Shown here piece by piece: positions 1 through 12,619 of a stretch of 18,236 bases of DNA. The position numbers were made by a program, and so were the translations under genes. Where the stretch lies: positions 1-18,236 of the forward strand of contig CALSCO010001077.1 of the NCBI GenBank assembly GCA_943704415.1, in the 5' to 3' direction. The first letter of the stretch is position 1. Each line of letters starts with the position of its first letter. This DNA is from Parvularia atlantis (lineage: Eukaryota > Opisthokonta > Rotosphaerida). Below the pieces are notes generated by a model that worked only from the letters and a program-made list of their open reading frames with translations, was not told the DNA's origin and did not search any database.

Positions 1-86
<86 letters not shown>
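1..86. repeat. (TC)n microsatellite, cut by the window edge
   Basis: Uninterrupted TC dinucleotide repeat, 43 units inside the window, so the true tract may be longer to the left. The purine/pyrimidine strand asymmetry makes it a candidate for triplex formation and for length polymorphism. No gene overlaps it. Confidence 0.98.
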
Positions 87-88
<2 letters not shown>

Positions 89-435
89 GTCTGGCCAGAC
101 CGCCGGAAGGCGAAACGGCGTGTCATGTGCCGCTACGTGTTAACGTGTGTTTTCAGTGTCCCTTGCAGACCACCGTGCGAGAGATGCCCATGCTTCTTCG
201 CTTACACAAAGTGAGTTCCAAGCAAGAGAGGAGGTCAGAAACGAGAGGGAGGGTGGGTGGGTGCCGCACAAAGCCGGCAGGGCCGCCCCGTGCTTCTTCA
301 ACGCGGAGTACGCCAAGGAGACCCACTCTCGCCGCTGCTGTATTGAAACGTCCTCGTCGCTCAGCCAGTTACGGCTTCGCTCCGAGGGGGCACTCCGCGG
401 TTTATGCACAACAACTTTCTGCACCCGTCTGTGCG
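87..435. other. No supported gene; downstream flank of the UBE3D-like gene
   Basis: This stretch follows the UBE3D-like stop codon on the minus strand. It is visibly less GC-rich than the rest of the window. Open frames cross it on both strands, but none gives a recognisable protein and none continues with plausible splice signals. A pyrimidine-rich run ending in CAG near 150-168 followed by GTGAGT near 210 could bound a small plus-strand exon, but the 14-codon product is not recognisable. It most likely holds the 3' untranslated region of the UBE3D-like gene and intergenic DNA. Confidence 0.5.
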
Positions 436-1888
436 TCACCGCGCCAGGAAGCCCACACGAAACCCGTTCGGCGCGAGCCGCTGCCCCGTCGGCAGCGCGA
501 GCGTGCTGTGCCGCAGCTCCTGCACTACGCGCAGCGCCAGCTCGCCGGGCACGTCCAGGCGCTCGGCGCCGCGGTCGCGCATCCACGTATCTTGCACTCG
601 CGCCAACACGCCCTCGTCGTCGAGCAGGTCGAGGTAGAGCACGCGCAGGGCCGGCACAAAGACAGGCGGGCCGTCGTCGCCGCACTCGCCGCCGTCCGCG
701 CCGAGCGGTTGCAGCGGCGACCGCGACGAGGCGAGCCACGTCGTCGTGCTGCCAAAGAGCCACACCTTGCCGGGCGAGAGTGGGTGGGCACGTCCACGCG
801 CGCGCACACGAGCGTACCAGCAGCTCGCACGTCCATCGCCCGCGGCCCACGCCGCGCCCGCTGAACAGCAGGAAGCGCGTGCGCCCGCCGTCACGCCAGC
901 GCCGCTGCAGATCGGCTGCAAGCCCAGGCCACGCCAGCGCGCGTCCGGCCGTCGCCCGGGCGGCGCGGCCCGCCAGGTGGGCCGTCACCGCCGGCCGATC
1001 GAGCTGCACCGCCGCGAGCAGCGGCCCCGACGGCGGCAGGGCGTCTGCCGAAGCCGGGGCCGCGGCGGCGGCGGCCGTGCGCTTGGTGTCGCGCCGCCCG
1101 GTGCCGAGGCGTGCGCGGCAGCGCGAGCAGCGCACGGCGATGTCGTGGCGAGCGCTGTCGCTGCTCCGCTCGTCTTCGTGCGGCTGCACCAGCACGTTGT
1201 GCGCGTCATCCGGGTGCACAACGTAGACGTCGCCGGTCTCGAGCACCGTGCGCGGGCGCGCGTCCTGCGCCGCGCGGCGTCAGCCACAGCGATGGCACTG
1301 GGCCGCGGCGGGGCGCGCGCCATCAGCTGCGTGTCCTCGAGCGGATGCCGTGCGGTGAAGTGGGGCGCGTTGCACGAGCACTCGTCCGCCACGGCGAAGA
1401 AGGCGTCGCCGGGCATGACGAGCATGCGCAGCGGCTCGGGCGCGGCCACCTGGGCGCGCACCACGCCTTGAGCACGCACGCACCGCGCCATACGCATCCA
1501 CGCACCACGCGCTGCCCACAGAAGCCGCACGCGAGCGCGACGAGGGCCTTGGACGACGCGCCGTCGTCGTCGTCCGCCTCGTCGCCGTGCTCGTTCTCGT
1601 CGTCCGCGTCGCCCCGGCGCACGGGCACGTGCACGGCCACGAGGCGCGGGTCGCGCGCGTCCGCGTGCACGGTCGCGCGCGCGTGCTCGAGGCGCAGCGG
1701 CGACGCGATGCGCCTGCGATCGGGCACCGTGAGCCGCCGCCACCGCCTCGGCCCACGTCGACGCACACGCCGCTGATGTCCACGCCGCGCTCGTGCACGG
1801 CCACGACCGTCGCCGCGCGCGCGCCAGCAGGCAGCGCGACCGTGCCGTGGCACTTTGACACGTTTGGCAGCAGTTCCAGCGCGAACAT
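436..1888 (-). CDS. UBE3D: UBE3D-like HECT-type E3 ubiquitin ligase (E2-binding protein), 5 exons
   Basis: Five exons on the minus strand: 1888-1767, 1713-1506, 1449-1321, 1264-851, 765-436, all in phase, giving about 400 aa (human UBE3D is 389). The family binds E2 enzymes and acts as a HECT-like ubiquitin ligase. The family pattern is visible in order: an N-terminal segment with KCHGTVALPAG; a CGFC pair (residues 103-106); a segment with Cys134 and Cys136 followed by a histidine-rich stretch; a second CxxC (CSRC, 199-202); then a tryptophan-containing KVWLFG strand region, the ALRVLYLDLL strand, and the typical ending with FRVGFLAR. The start is the ATG giving MFALELLPN; an upstream TTG in the same frame is not used. 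Intron 3 (1265-1320) needs a GC donor. The last intron (766-850) is the least certain join, because its acceptor is AAG rather than CAG. The start lies only 18 bp below the stop of the next gene on the same strand. Confidence 0.85.
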
Positions 1889-1906
1889 CGTCAACCACAA
1901 GTGCGC
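1889..1906 (-). promoter_or_regulatory. 18-bp gap between two head-to-tail genes
   Basis: Only 18 bp separate the stop of the 227-aa gene (1907-1909) from the ATG of the UBE3D-like gene (1888). No room exists for a separate promoter and 5' leader, so the UBE3D-like promoter must lie in the upstream gene's 3' exons, or the two are carried on one transcript. The stop codon overlaps a GTGAGC that resembles a splice donor, so read-through splicing is also conceivable. Confidence 0.5.
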
Positions 1907-2851
1907 TCACCACTCGTCGTCGCCCGCGCCCTGCAGCTTGTCCTGTGGCAGCGGCTTCACGTCGGCCTGCTTGCCCTGGCTGAACACCTTGTCGGTCTGG
2001 CGGTGGCCGCGTGAGCACGCCACGCGGCGCCGACCGCAGCGGCGCGCACCCACGACGCGCCCGCCGAGTCGCCGGCGTAGTTCTTGAGGTGCGTCTGGGC
2101 GCGGTCGCGATCGCGTGAGCCGAGGCACACGCGGTGCACCAGAGGGGACGCGCACGTTGGACGCGTCCAGCCGCGTCATGTGCTCGAGCAGCGGCGCCTT
2201 TCCGCGCGTCTTGACGCGGACCTGCACCCGTGCGCGCCGCTCAGCAACGCGTGCGCGCGGGCCACACGGCGTCGCACCATCTCGCCGTTCTCAAAGTCCA
2301 TCTGCTGCACCGTCTGCTCGTCGCCTGCGGCGGGCGTGAGAGCGGCCCCAAGACGTGGTCCCGCGCGCACCCCACAGCTCGATCAGGCTGTCGGCCGTGT
2401 CAAACTTGGTCAGGTCGGCAAAGGTGCGGCCCCACTCGTCGCGCATCGTCGCGACGGCGACCTCGCCCGACGCCTGCTTCCGCTCGTCCTTCCACGAGCT
2501 CTGGAGGAAGCCTGTCGAGACCTGGCCATCCACATCAGCCGCCGGTCACGACGACGGGCGCGGCACCTTCTTCGTCGCGCCCGTCGCCATCTCGATCTCG
2601 TTCCCGTCCGCGTCGTACTGGCGCCGGAACGCCTTCTTGACGTCGAGCGTGAGCACGGCGTAGCGCGGCTTGTGGCCGGCCGCGTCGGCGAGGGTCACAC
2701 GCTTGCGCAAGACGATCGTCGCCTCGAAGACGAAGCCGCCGCGCGCGGGGCCGGCCAGCGCGGCCTCGTCCCACGCGCCCGGCACGGCGCAGTGCACGAG
2801 CGGCGTCGACTGCAGCGGGCCTTGGGCGTAGATCGCGTGCGCGCGCGACAT
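1907..2851 (-). CDS. Unrecognised 227-aa protein, 6 exons
   Basis: Six exons on the minus strand: 2851-2567, 2521-2371, 2324-2278, 2221-2156, 2094-2050, 1996-1907. All joins keep phase and use GTGC donors and CAG acceptors, giving 227 aa. I do not recognise the family. The protein starts MSRAHAIYAQG. It has a strand-rich N-terminal half with FEATIVLRKRV and YAVLTLDVKKAF, then a charged helical middle (FLQSSWKDERKQ, FADLTKFDTADSLIELWG), then VKTRGKAPLLEHMTRLD, and an acidic end closing in GDDEW. No signal peptide, membrane segment or zinc motif is visible, so it is probably a soluble intracellular protein. It diverges from NEDD8 with 87 bp between starts. The regular amino-acid composition and consistent splicing argue that it is a real gene rather than a shadow frame. 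Confidence 0.75.
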
Positions 2852-2938
2852 CGAGGACTGTGACGGATGCAGATGTGTATGCTCGCAGTAGAAAATCCGG
2901 GGTAGCAGTTCCTGATACGCATCCAGTCGCCTCACACG
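2852..2938. promoter_or_regulatory. 87-bp divergent intergenic region (227-aa gene / NEDD8)
   Basis: The region between two divergent start codons must contain the 5' leaders and the core promoter elements of both genes, unless these extend into the coding regions. It is clearly less GC-rich than its flanks. It holds a GTGTATG element around 2876 and an AGAAAATCC stretch around 2890. No TATA box in a standard context was identified. Confidence 0.55.
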
Positions 2939-3416
2939 ATGCTCATCAAGGTCAAGGTGCGCGCCGAGACGTGAGAGCGCGCGCTGAGGGCTGCTGCTGA
3001 CGTGTGCGCGCGCACCCACGCGGTGGCGGCTGGCTTGCGGACGCAGGCGCTGACCGGCAAGGAGGTGCGTCGCGAACGATGCGTGTGATGTGCGTCGTCA
3101 GCAGCAGCACTCACGATCGCTGGCCCCGCTTCTCCGCGCGCAGGTCGAGATCGACATCGAGCCGTCGGACCGCATCTCGCGCATCAAGGAGCGCGTGGAG
3201 GAGAAGGAGGGCATCCCGCCTGTGCAGCAGCGGCTCATCTTTGGCGGCAAGCAGATGTGCGGGCGGGCGGCATCCGGGCGCCCGCGCGTCGTGCTCACTC
3301 GCCCGCCCGCCCCCCCGCGCAGGAACGACGACAAGACGGCGCAAGAGTACGGCATCGAGGGCGGGTCGGTGCTGCACCTCGTGCTCGCACTGCGCGGCGG
3401 GCTGGCGTCACAGTGA
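2939..3416 (+). CDS. NEDD8: NEDD8 (Rub1) ubiquitin-like modifier, 4 exons
   Basis: Four exons: 2939-2956, 3047-3064, 3144-3256, 3323-3416, giving 80 aa (human NEDD8 is 81). NEDD8 is conjugated to cullins and activates cullin-RING ubiquitin ligases. The product begins MLIKVK and ALTGKE, keeps Ile44 and Lys48, contains [17 protein letters not shown], and ends LALRGG followed by the tail LASQ. Ala72 just before the LRGG end is the residue that separates NEDD8 from ubiquitin (Arg72). The diglycine is at 75-76, and the four-residue tail must be removed by a processing protease. The first two exons are only 18 nt each. The third join places an intron inside the Met50 codon (AT|G) and restores the conserved KQMND sequence exactly. 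The segment around [12 protein letters not shown] resembles fungal Rub1. Confidence 0.97.
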
Positions 3417-3517
3417 GACCGCGCGCGACACGGCCGTGTGCCTTCTGTGAAGTGGTGCGGCGCGCTGCGCCCGTGGCCGGCGTGCGATAGCATGACTCGC
3501 TTGCACCATGTCGCTCA
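3417..3517. other. 101-bp convergent intergenic region
   Basis: Lies between the stop codons of NEDD8 (+) and the bHLH gene (-). It must hold both 3' ends. No canonical AATAAA is visible in either direction. Confidence 0.5.
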
Positions 3518-7742
<4,225 letters not shown>

Positions 7743-7777
7743 GGGCATGTGTGGCTTGAGCAAGTCGAATAAGAGTG
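7743..7777. other. 35-bp convergent gap
   Basis: Stop codons of the sulfhydrylase fusion (+) and the carbonic-anhydrase-like gene (-) face each other 35 bp apart. An AATAAG near 7769 on the plus strand is a possible weak polyadenylation signal. The 3' untranslated regions of the two transcripts almost certainly overlap and would be complementary. Confidence 0.5.
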
Positions 7778-9378
7778 CTAAACAAGGTTGTCGGCCGACC
7801 TCCCGGGCCCGCTCGCGTCTGCGGTGGCGGCGCGCGACAGCGCCAGGTGGCTCGACATGTCGGCCATGGGCACGGGCGCGGCCGCGGCCGGCGCGGCGGG
7901 CTCGTCGCCGTAGCCGAGGTACCCCGCCAGGTCGCCCTCGAGCAGGTGTATGCGCTCCTCGACGATGTGTGCGATGCTGCGCGCGTTGGACCCGGTCAGC
8001 AAGCGACGGGCAGCGTGCACACGCGACGCACTCCTGGCCGGTCGTGCGCACGCAGACGCCCGTCCAGAGCAGGAACTGCCAGCTGAAGACGGGGAACTGC
8101 ACTACGACGGCGACAATGCCGACGATCACGAGCACGACGCTCAGGTCGAGCGCGAGCAGCTCCTCCTCGAGCAGGTCGACAAAGATGACCTTGATGATTG
8201 GCTGCGTGCTCGCGAGCACGGCAACGGTCAGCTGCAGCTGCTGCACCGCCAGCAGCGTCATCTCGACCTCGAACTGGTCTGTGAGCGCGGCGTGATGTCA
8301 GGGCCCTGCGTGCGTGCGTGCTCGCAAGGCGCACCGGCCGGCATGCCGATGCGCGGCGCAAAGTAGTCGGCAAACGTGCGCCGGCGCTGGTGCACCGCGT
8401 CCGGGTGGTCGATGAAGAACAGGCTGCCGTTGATCTTGGGCTGGATCATCGGCGCGTACACGCCGCTGCCGCAGCGTGTCACGGTCGAGTGTACCTCGAG
8501 CACGGCGGTCTCGGTGTGGTCGTACTTGAGCACGTCGAGGGTGACGCGCGAGGCGTCGTGCAGCCACATGTACTCATGGAACGCGCGCACAAACGCCTTG
8601 GGCAGGGGCGCGGGCACGCCGTAGATGTCCGGGTGAAGGTTCATGAGGCGCAAGTGGCCGCAGCCGATGTGTGACGCGTTGGTGACCTGGGCCAGCAGCG
8701 GTGCGATCCACTGGTCGGGCGGGTCAAACAGGTTGACCTCGCCCAGGTCAAGGCCGAAGAAGTGGAGCAGGCGCTGCGCCGAGTGCTCGTCCGTGTGCAT
8801 GTACATCTGCGGGCGGAAGTCGTCGTGCGTGGCGAGGAAGTCGGCCAGCCACCACGCGACGGCCGCGGTGTAGTTGGCGCCGGTCTCGGGCGTGACGATC
8901 TCGCCGCCGTAGCGCTCGAAGATGGTCAGCGCGACGATGAACTCGGCCGCGTCGCCACCGGGCGTGCTCACGACGTAGCTCTCGTCGCGCCCGTCGATGC
9001 ACGCGAAGATGGTCCGCGCCGGGTCGATGAAAGGCGTGGTCTGCGGCGCCGACACGTGGTTGTAGACGTCCTGCGTCGTCAGCCCGCGGCCGTACTTGAT
9101 GTACTCAATCTGCGTGCGCACGCACAGGGGAGCGAATCAGCGCCCCGCCGACGCAGCCCGCGCGCGCCCGATGCACGCGCCTTGTAGTCGACTTCGGCGC
9201 ACTGGACGATGTCGGACGAGGGCGCGAGCGTGCCCAGCGGCGTCGTCGCGGTCGGCTCGGGCTTGCCGCCCCCGTCGCCGCCGTCGCTGCCGATCGTGTC
9301 ATCGCTGCCGTCCTGCGCCCGCCCACCGCGTGGCGCCGCGAGCAGCAGTAGCAGCAGCAGCAGCAACGCGAAGCGCAT
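7778..9378 (-). CDS. Predicted secreted, single-pass membrane protein with zeta/cadmium carbonic-anhydrase-like motifs, 4 exons
   Basis: Four exons: 9378-9181, 9109-8335, 8278-8023, 7976-7778; 475 aa. Residues 1-22 form a signal peptide (MRFA, then nine leucines, then AAPRGGRA). A Gly/Asp-rich linker leads into an ectodomain with CIDGR (Cys103), TPGGD (116-119), a histidine motif HTDEHS (His171, His175) and IGCGHLRL (Cys216, His218). The order Cys-Asp-Gly-Arg, Pro-Gly-Gly, His-x-Asp-(x)-His-Ser, Gly-Cys-Gly resembles the metal-binding core of cadmium (zeta) carbonic anhydrases, where Cys, His and Cys bind the metal. Spacing differs from the diatom enzyme, so the activity is inferred. Possible glycosylation sites are NYT, NAS and NGS. 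A strongly hydrophobic stretch (about 370-398) is the membrane anchor, and an Ala/Pro-rich tail follows, presumably cytoplasmic. Intron 1 (9110-9180) uses a GC donor. The donor chosen for intron 3 (8022) is the one that keeps the HIVEERIHLLEGDL frame open. Confidence 0.8.
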
Positions 9379-9478
9379 CGCGGGACGTGGCAGGGTCGCG
9401 GTGAACGACCCGCGACAGATGGCGCGACGGCACTGTGTATACACACTGTACCTCGAAGCACATTGCTTGCTGTTACAT
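9379..9478. promoter_or_regulatory. 100-bp divergent promoter region with two inverted repeats
   Basis: Lies between the starts of the carbonic-anhydrase-like gene (-) and MED18 (+). It contains a perfect 12-bp palindrome, TGTGTATACACA at 9434-9445, and an inverted repeat, GTCGCGG (9395-9401) with CCGCGAC (9410-9416). The palindrome is a candidate site for a dimeric factor, and its TATA core could also serve a promoter. AT content rises toward the MED18 start. Confidence 0.5.
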
Positions 9479-10326
9479 ATGGCGGCACAGGGCCGATTCG
9501 AGCTCTCACTGCACGGGCTCGTGACGGCCGAGCAGCACGCGCGGCTGCTGCGGGTGCTGCGCGGGCTGTGCGTGCGCGAGACGGAGCTGCACGAGCACGA
9601 GGTGGCGATCGTGCCCGCGGCCAACGGTGCGCGCGCGCATCAGCATCGCGCGCATTGACATCCCGCCTCGGCGCGCTAGTCAAGCTGCAGAAGAAGACCT
9701 TCACCAAGACCGTGCTCTCGCTCAACGACGTCCCGCTGCGGCTGCGCGCGCACGTCGAGGCGCGCAAGGGCGACGACGGCGCCGTACGGCTCGTGCACGG
9801 GCCCTGGTGCATCCCACGCGCACTGTCGAGAACGGCGCGCTGATCGCGCTTGCACGATCGCAGGCGGCTGTACCATTACGGCGCGGCCGAGCCCGACCGC
9901 AAGAAGCAGGTGACTGTGCGCTCGATCGCGTTCACGGACGTCGTCGGCGACGCGGTCGAGTGGCTTGCCAACCTCGGCTACAGGTGCGCAACGCGCGGCA
10001 GTTGGCGCCACATCGGCACTCAGCGGCGCGCGCGCAGCCTCGACTTTGAGCTCGTGCAGCGCGGGACGCGGTTCGTGGCCGGCAACGGCATCGTCGTCGC
10101 CGTCACGCGCCTGTACCGCCCCGAGCAGTCGCTCAGCGTGCACGGCCCGCAGCAGCTACTCGAGCGCTTCAGCCAGCACTGGCTCGTCGAGCTGACGATG
10201 CTCGTGAGCGCGGACGCGTCGGTCGAGCACCTCAGTTTCGCCGCGAGCCTCAAGGCCTTCGCGGCCCACCTGGCCGGCCTGGTGGACCTGGTGCAGGTCG
10301 ACCACACGGCGCTGCTGCACAAGTGA
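9479..10326 (+). CDS. MED18: Mediator complex subunit 18 (MED18 / Srb5), 4 exons
   Basis: Four exons: 9479-9626, 9680-9806, 9864-9983, 10038-10326, 227 aa (human MED18 is 208). MED18 is a head-module subunit of Mediator and works with MED20 and MED17 at RNA polymerase II promoters. The beta-barrel family pattern is visible: GRFELSLHGLV with the RVLRGLCVRE helix at the start; HGPWRLYHYG across the second join; RSIAFTDVVGDAVEWLANLGY; LDFELVQRGTRFV; VAVTRLYRP; and LVELTMLVSADAS near the end, followed by the final helix LAGLVDLVQVDHTALLHK. The intron joins restore conserved residues, for example the Trp codon at TG|G. The third intron acceptor is CGCGCAG at 10037. The start is the first ATG after the divergent promoter. 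The stop faces the bHLH-zipper gene 122 bp away. Confidence 0.9.
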
Positions 10327-10448
10327 GCAGCCCGTACTTGCACATGCGTGAATGCAGCCGTCCACCGCGGCACAGCCGATGGGAAGACACAAGACAAACT
10401 GGGTGCGTGTAGCACTGACCAAACAAAGAAAGGCCGGCGCAGGCGGCG
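10327..10448. other. 122-bp convergent intergenic region
   Basis: Lies between the stops of MED18 (+) and the bHLH-zipper gene (-). It is A-rich on the plus strand around 10383-10432, including AAACAAAGAAAG, consistent with 3' end signals, but no canonical AATAAA is seen. Confidence 0.5.
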
Positions 10449-12202
10449 TCACTTGCGCGCCGCCCGCTGCGCCTCGGCCACCTGCCGCTTGAGCGCGTCG
10501 CGCTCCTTCTGCAGCCGCGCCACCGCCGCACGTCCCGCCACGGCCTTGGCCGTGAGGCTGTCGAGGTAGTCGATCGTCTCCTGCAGCACGATGATCTTGG
10601 CGGCTTTGTCGTGCGCAAGCGCGGGCACCTGCTGCCGCAGGCGCTGGAACTCGATGCGCAGCTCTTTCCGGCGACGGCGCTCCATCTCGTTGTGCGAGAC
10701 CTTGCCGTCCTCTGTCAGCCTGCGCGCGCGATGCGGCGGTCAGCGCGTGCACGCAGCCAAGGGGCAGCAACGCACTTGCGCCGGCGCGTCTTCCTGCGGC
10801 GTCTGCTGCCCTCCTCGTCCTCCTCGTCCACCTCGTCCAAGTCGTCCTCGTCCTCATCGTCGTCCTCCTCGTCGTCCTCTTCCTCCTCATCGCTGCCCTC
10901 GTCCTCGCCCGAGCTGTCGCCGCGATAGCGCGTGGGCTTGTTGGTGGCGCGGCGCTTGCGCGGGCGTGTGCCGTCGTCGTCCGCGTGCTTGCTGTACAGC
11001 AGGTCGCAGCTGCGCGTGTCTTCGACGCCATGCGGCTCGAACGTCGTGTGGCCCTGCAGGTGCTCGTCGACGCTGTGTGAGCGCATCTTGCCGCCGCCGC
11101 CGCCGCCGTATTGCACCACGCTCTCGTCGCTCTCGTCGTTCGAGTCGCTCTTGGCGTCGTCCTCGTCGTCGTCCGACAGCGCGGCCACGGTGCGCGGCGG
11201 CAGCGACGCCTGGCTGGCCTCGCGGAACAGGCCCGGCAGGTCCATGTTGGACTCGCTCGCACTCGACGACAAGCACGAGCCGACAACGTCGCGGCGCTTC
11301 GAGGGCGACGCGCGCGGACGCGAGTTCTTGCTGCCGCGCGGGCGGCCGGGCGGGCGCTTGACGGGAGCGGGCGTGGCCGCGTCCGTGCCGGGCGCGAGCA
11401 GGCCGAGCTGGGGCGCGGCCGGGGCGATGGCCGCGAGCGGCGCCTGGACGGCCGCGCCGTGCAGGGGGCGCGTGCGTGGGCGGCCGCGCTTCTTGGGCTG
11501 CGTTGCGGCGCTCGGCGGGAGGATGTGAGCGGTCATGGCGCTGCCGCCCATGCCAAACAGGACCGCGGGCGGGAGGGGCGTGTGCAGCGTGGGCGGGCGC
11601 GGCGCGCCGGGGACGAAGGCCGAGCGTGCGTCGCTGAAGAAGGGCGTCTTGGCCATGGAGAGCGAGATGGCGATCTCGTCGACGTCGGGCACACATCCCT
11701 CGGCGAAAAACGTCGGGTGGATGGGCGTGGAGGCGAGCGAGGTCGAGGCAGACGAGGACAGGGACGCAAGCGAGTCGCACGAGAGGTCGTCGAACGAGTC
11801 GCTGCGCAGGAGCAGGTGCTGAAGCATGTCGGTGTCATGCAGGGGCGAAAGCAGGCCCGTGTCGCTGTCCATCGCCGGCAGGGCGTCGAGCATGCCGAGC
11901 GAGGCCGACGACATATCGAGCGACGAGCAGCTCGCGTCGGGATCGACCGCGGCCCGGTCGAGGAGCGACGTCTGCCAAGCGGCTCAGCGCCCGCGCGCCG
12001 CACAGCCTCGCGCTTCACGAACCTGGCGCTGCGTCGCCGACTCGGCCGGGTCGTCATGCAGGTTGAAGAACGTGTGAACGTCGTCCAGCGCGGGCCACGC
12101 CTCGACGCCCTCGGGCTTGACGAAGCGCGGGGTCACGGCTGCTGACGACGCCTCCGCCGCCGCAGCGGCCGACGACGACGATGGCATGGCGATTTCGAGC
12201 AT
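10449..12202 (-). CDS. AT-hook plus bHLH-leucine-zipper transcription factor, 3 exons
   Basis: Three exons: 12202-12023, 11971-10776, 10719-10449; 548 aa. The N-terminus (MLEIAMPSSSS) is Ser/Ala-rich and includes a possible acidic activation segment, ALDDVHTFFNLHDD. The central part is Ser/Asp-rich (LLLRSDSFDDLSCDSLASL), then has two AT-hook-like motifs, KKRGRPRTRP and KRPPGRPRGSK, each with the GRP core that binds the minor groove of AT-rich DNA. A long Asp/Glu-rich run follows. The bHLH domain spans about 466-515: VSHNEMERRRRKELR with His468, Glu472 and Arg476 (the H-E-R set of group B factors that bind CACGTG), helix 1 IEFQRLRQQVPAL, and helix 2 KAAKIIVLQETIDYLDSL. A charged heptad-like coil continues to the end, so a Myc/Max/USF-like zipper dimer is likely. 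The last intron falls within a Lys codon (AA|G) and restores RRRKLTEDGKVSHNE. Its natural DNA targets are unknown. Confidence 0.87.
10807..10917 (-). repeat. Low-complexity GAG/GAC-rich acidic tract
   Basis: Within the bHLH-zipper gene, about 110 bp of near-repeated GAG and GAC codons encode a run of aspartate and glutamate with few interruptions. The strand is strongly pyrimidine-rich (plus) or purine-rich (minus). Acidic runs of this kind are common in nuclear proteins that contact histones or activate transcription. Confidence 0.85.
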
Positions 12203-12619
12203 GGGTCTGGTGCGGCGGCCGAGTAAGTGTGCGTGCAAAGGAGGAGGCCTGGGCGCGGTCGGGAGCGCGCAACGTGAAAGGGGATGGCCGAGGGGAAAAA
12301 ACAAGCGCAGCCGCGGCGGGGGCTGGAGCGTACCGGGCGACGCTGACGTGGTCTCGGTTTGCAAAGGGGCTGCGCGGACGGGGCAGACGGGCGACGGCGA
12401 ACGACGGGTGACAGCCGGCTGAAACGGGTGCGAGGCGCGGACGGCAGCCGACGGACGCAGACCCGGCCGGCTCGGTGGGGGGCGCAGCGGAGTGGCTGAG
12501 AGGCCACGGGGAAAACGCCTCTGGCCGGGCATAGCCCAGCTCGGTCCAGCGGCGCCGCGTCCAGTCCGCTCCACCGGGCGTGCAGCCGTCCAATGCCCGC
12601 GCGCCGCCGGCCCACCGCC
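12203..12619 (-). promoter_or_regulatory. 417-bp upstream region of the bHLH-zipper gene
   Basis: This is the longest gap between two supported genes. It separates the stop of the gamma-tubulin complex gene from the start of the bHLH-zipper gene, both on the minus strand. It must include the 3' end of the former and the promoter and leader of the latter. On the minus strand a T-rich run followed by CCCC occurs near 12290-12303. Open frames crossing it are compositionally biased and unrecognisable. No RNA gene could be supported. Confidence 0.5.

Noticed and set aside
127-1226. Long plus-strand open frames over the UBE3D-like gene
   Set aside because: They are Arg/Ala/Pro-rich antisense readings of the minus-strand exons, expected in very GC-rich DNA, and they match no family.
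8023-9109. Classical beta- or alpha-carbonic anhydrase
   Set aside because: The beta-class CxDxR plus HxxC pattern and the alpha-class three-histidine pattern are not satisfied; the motif order fits the zeta/cadmium type better.
12485-12570. tRNA-like stretch beginning GGAGTGGCTGAG
   Set aside because: The D-arm-like start is present, but no T-arm GTTCGAATC-type sequence and no complete cloverleaf could be built.
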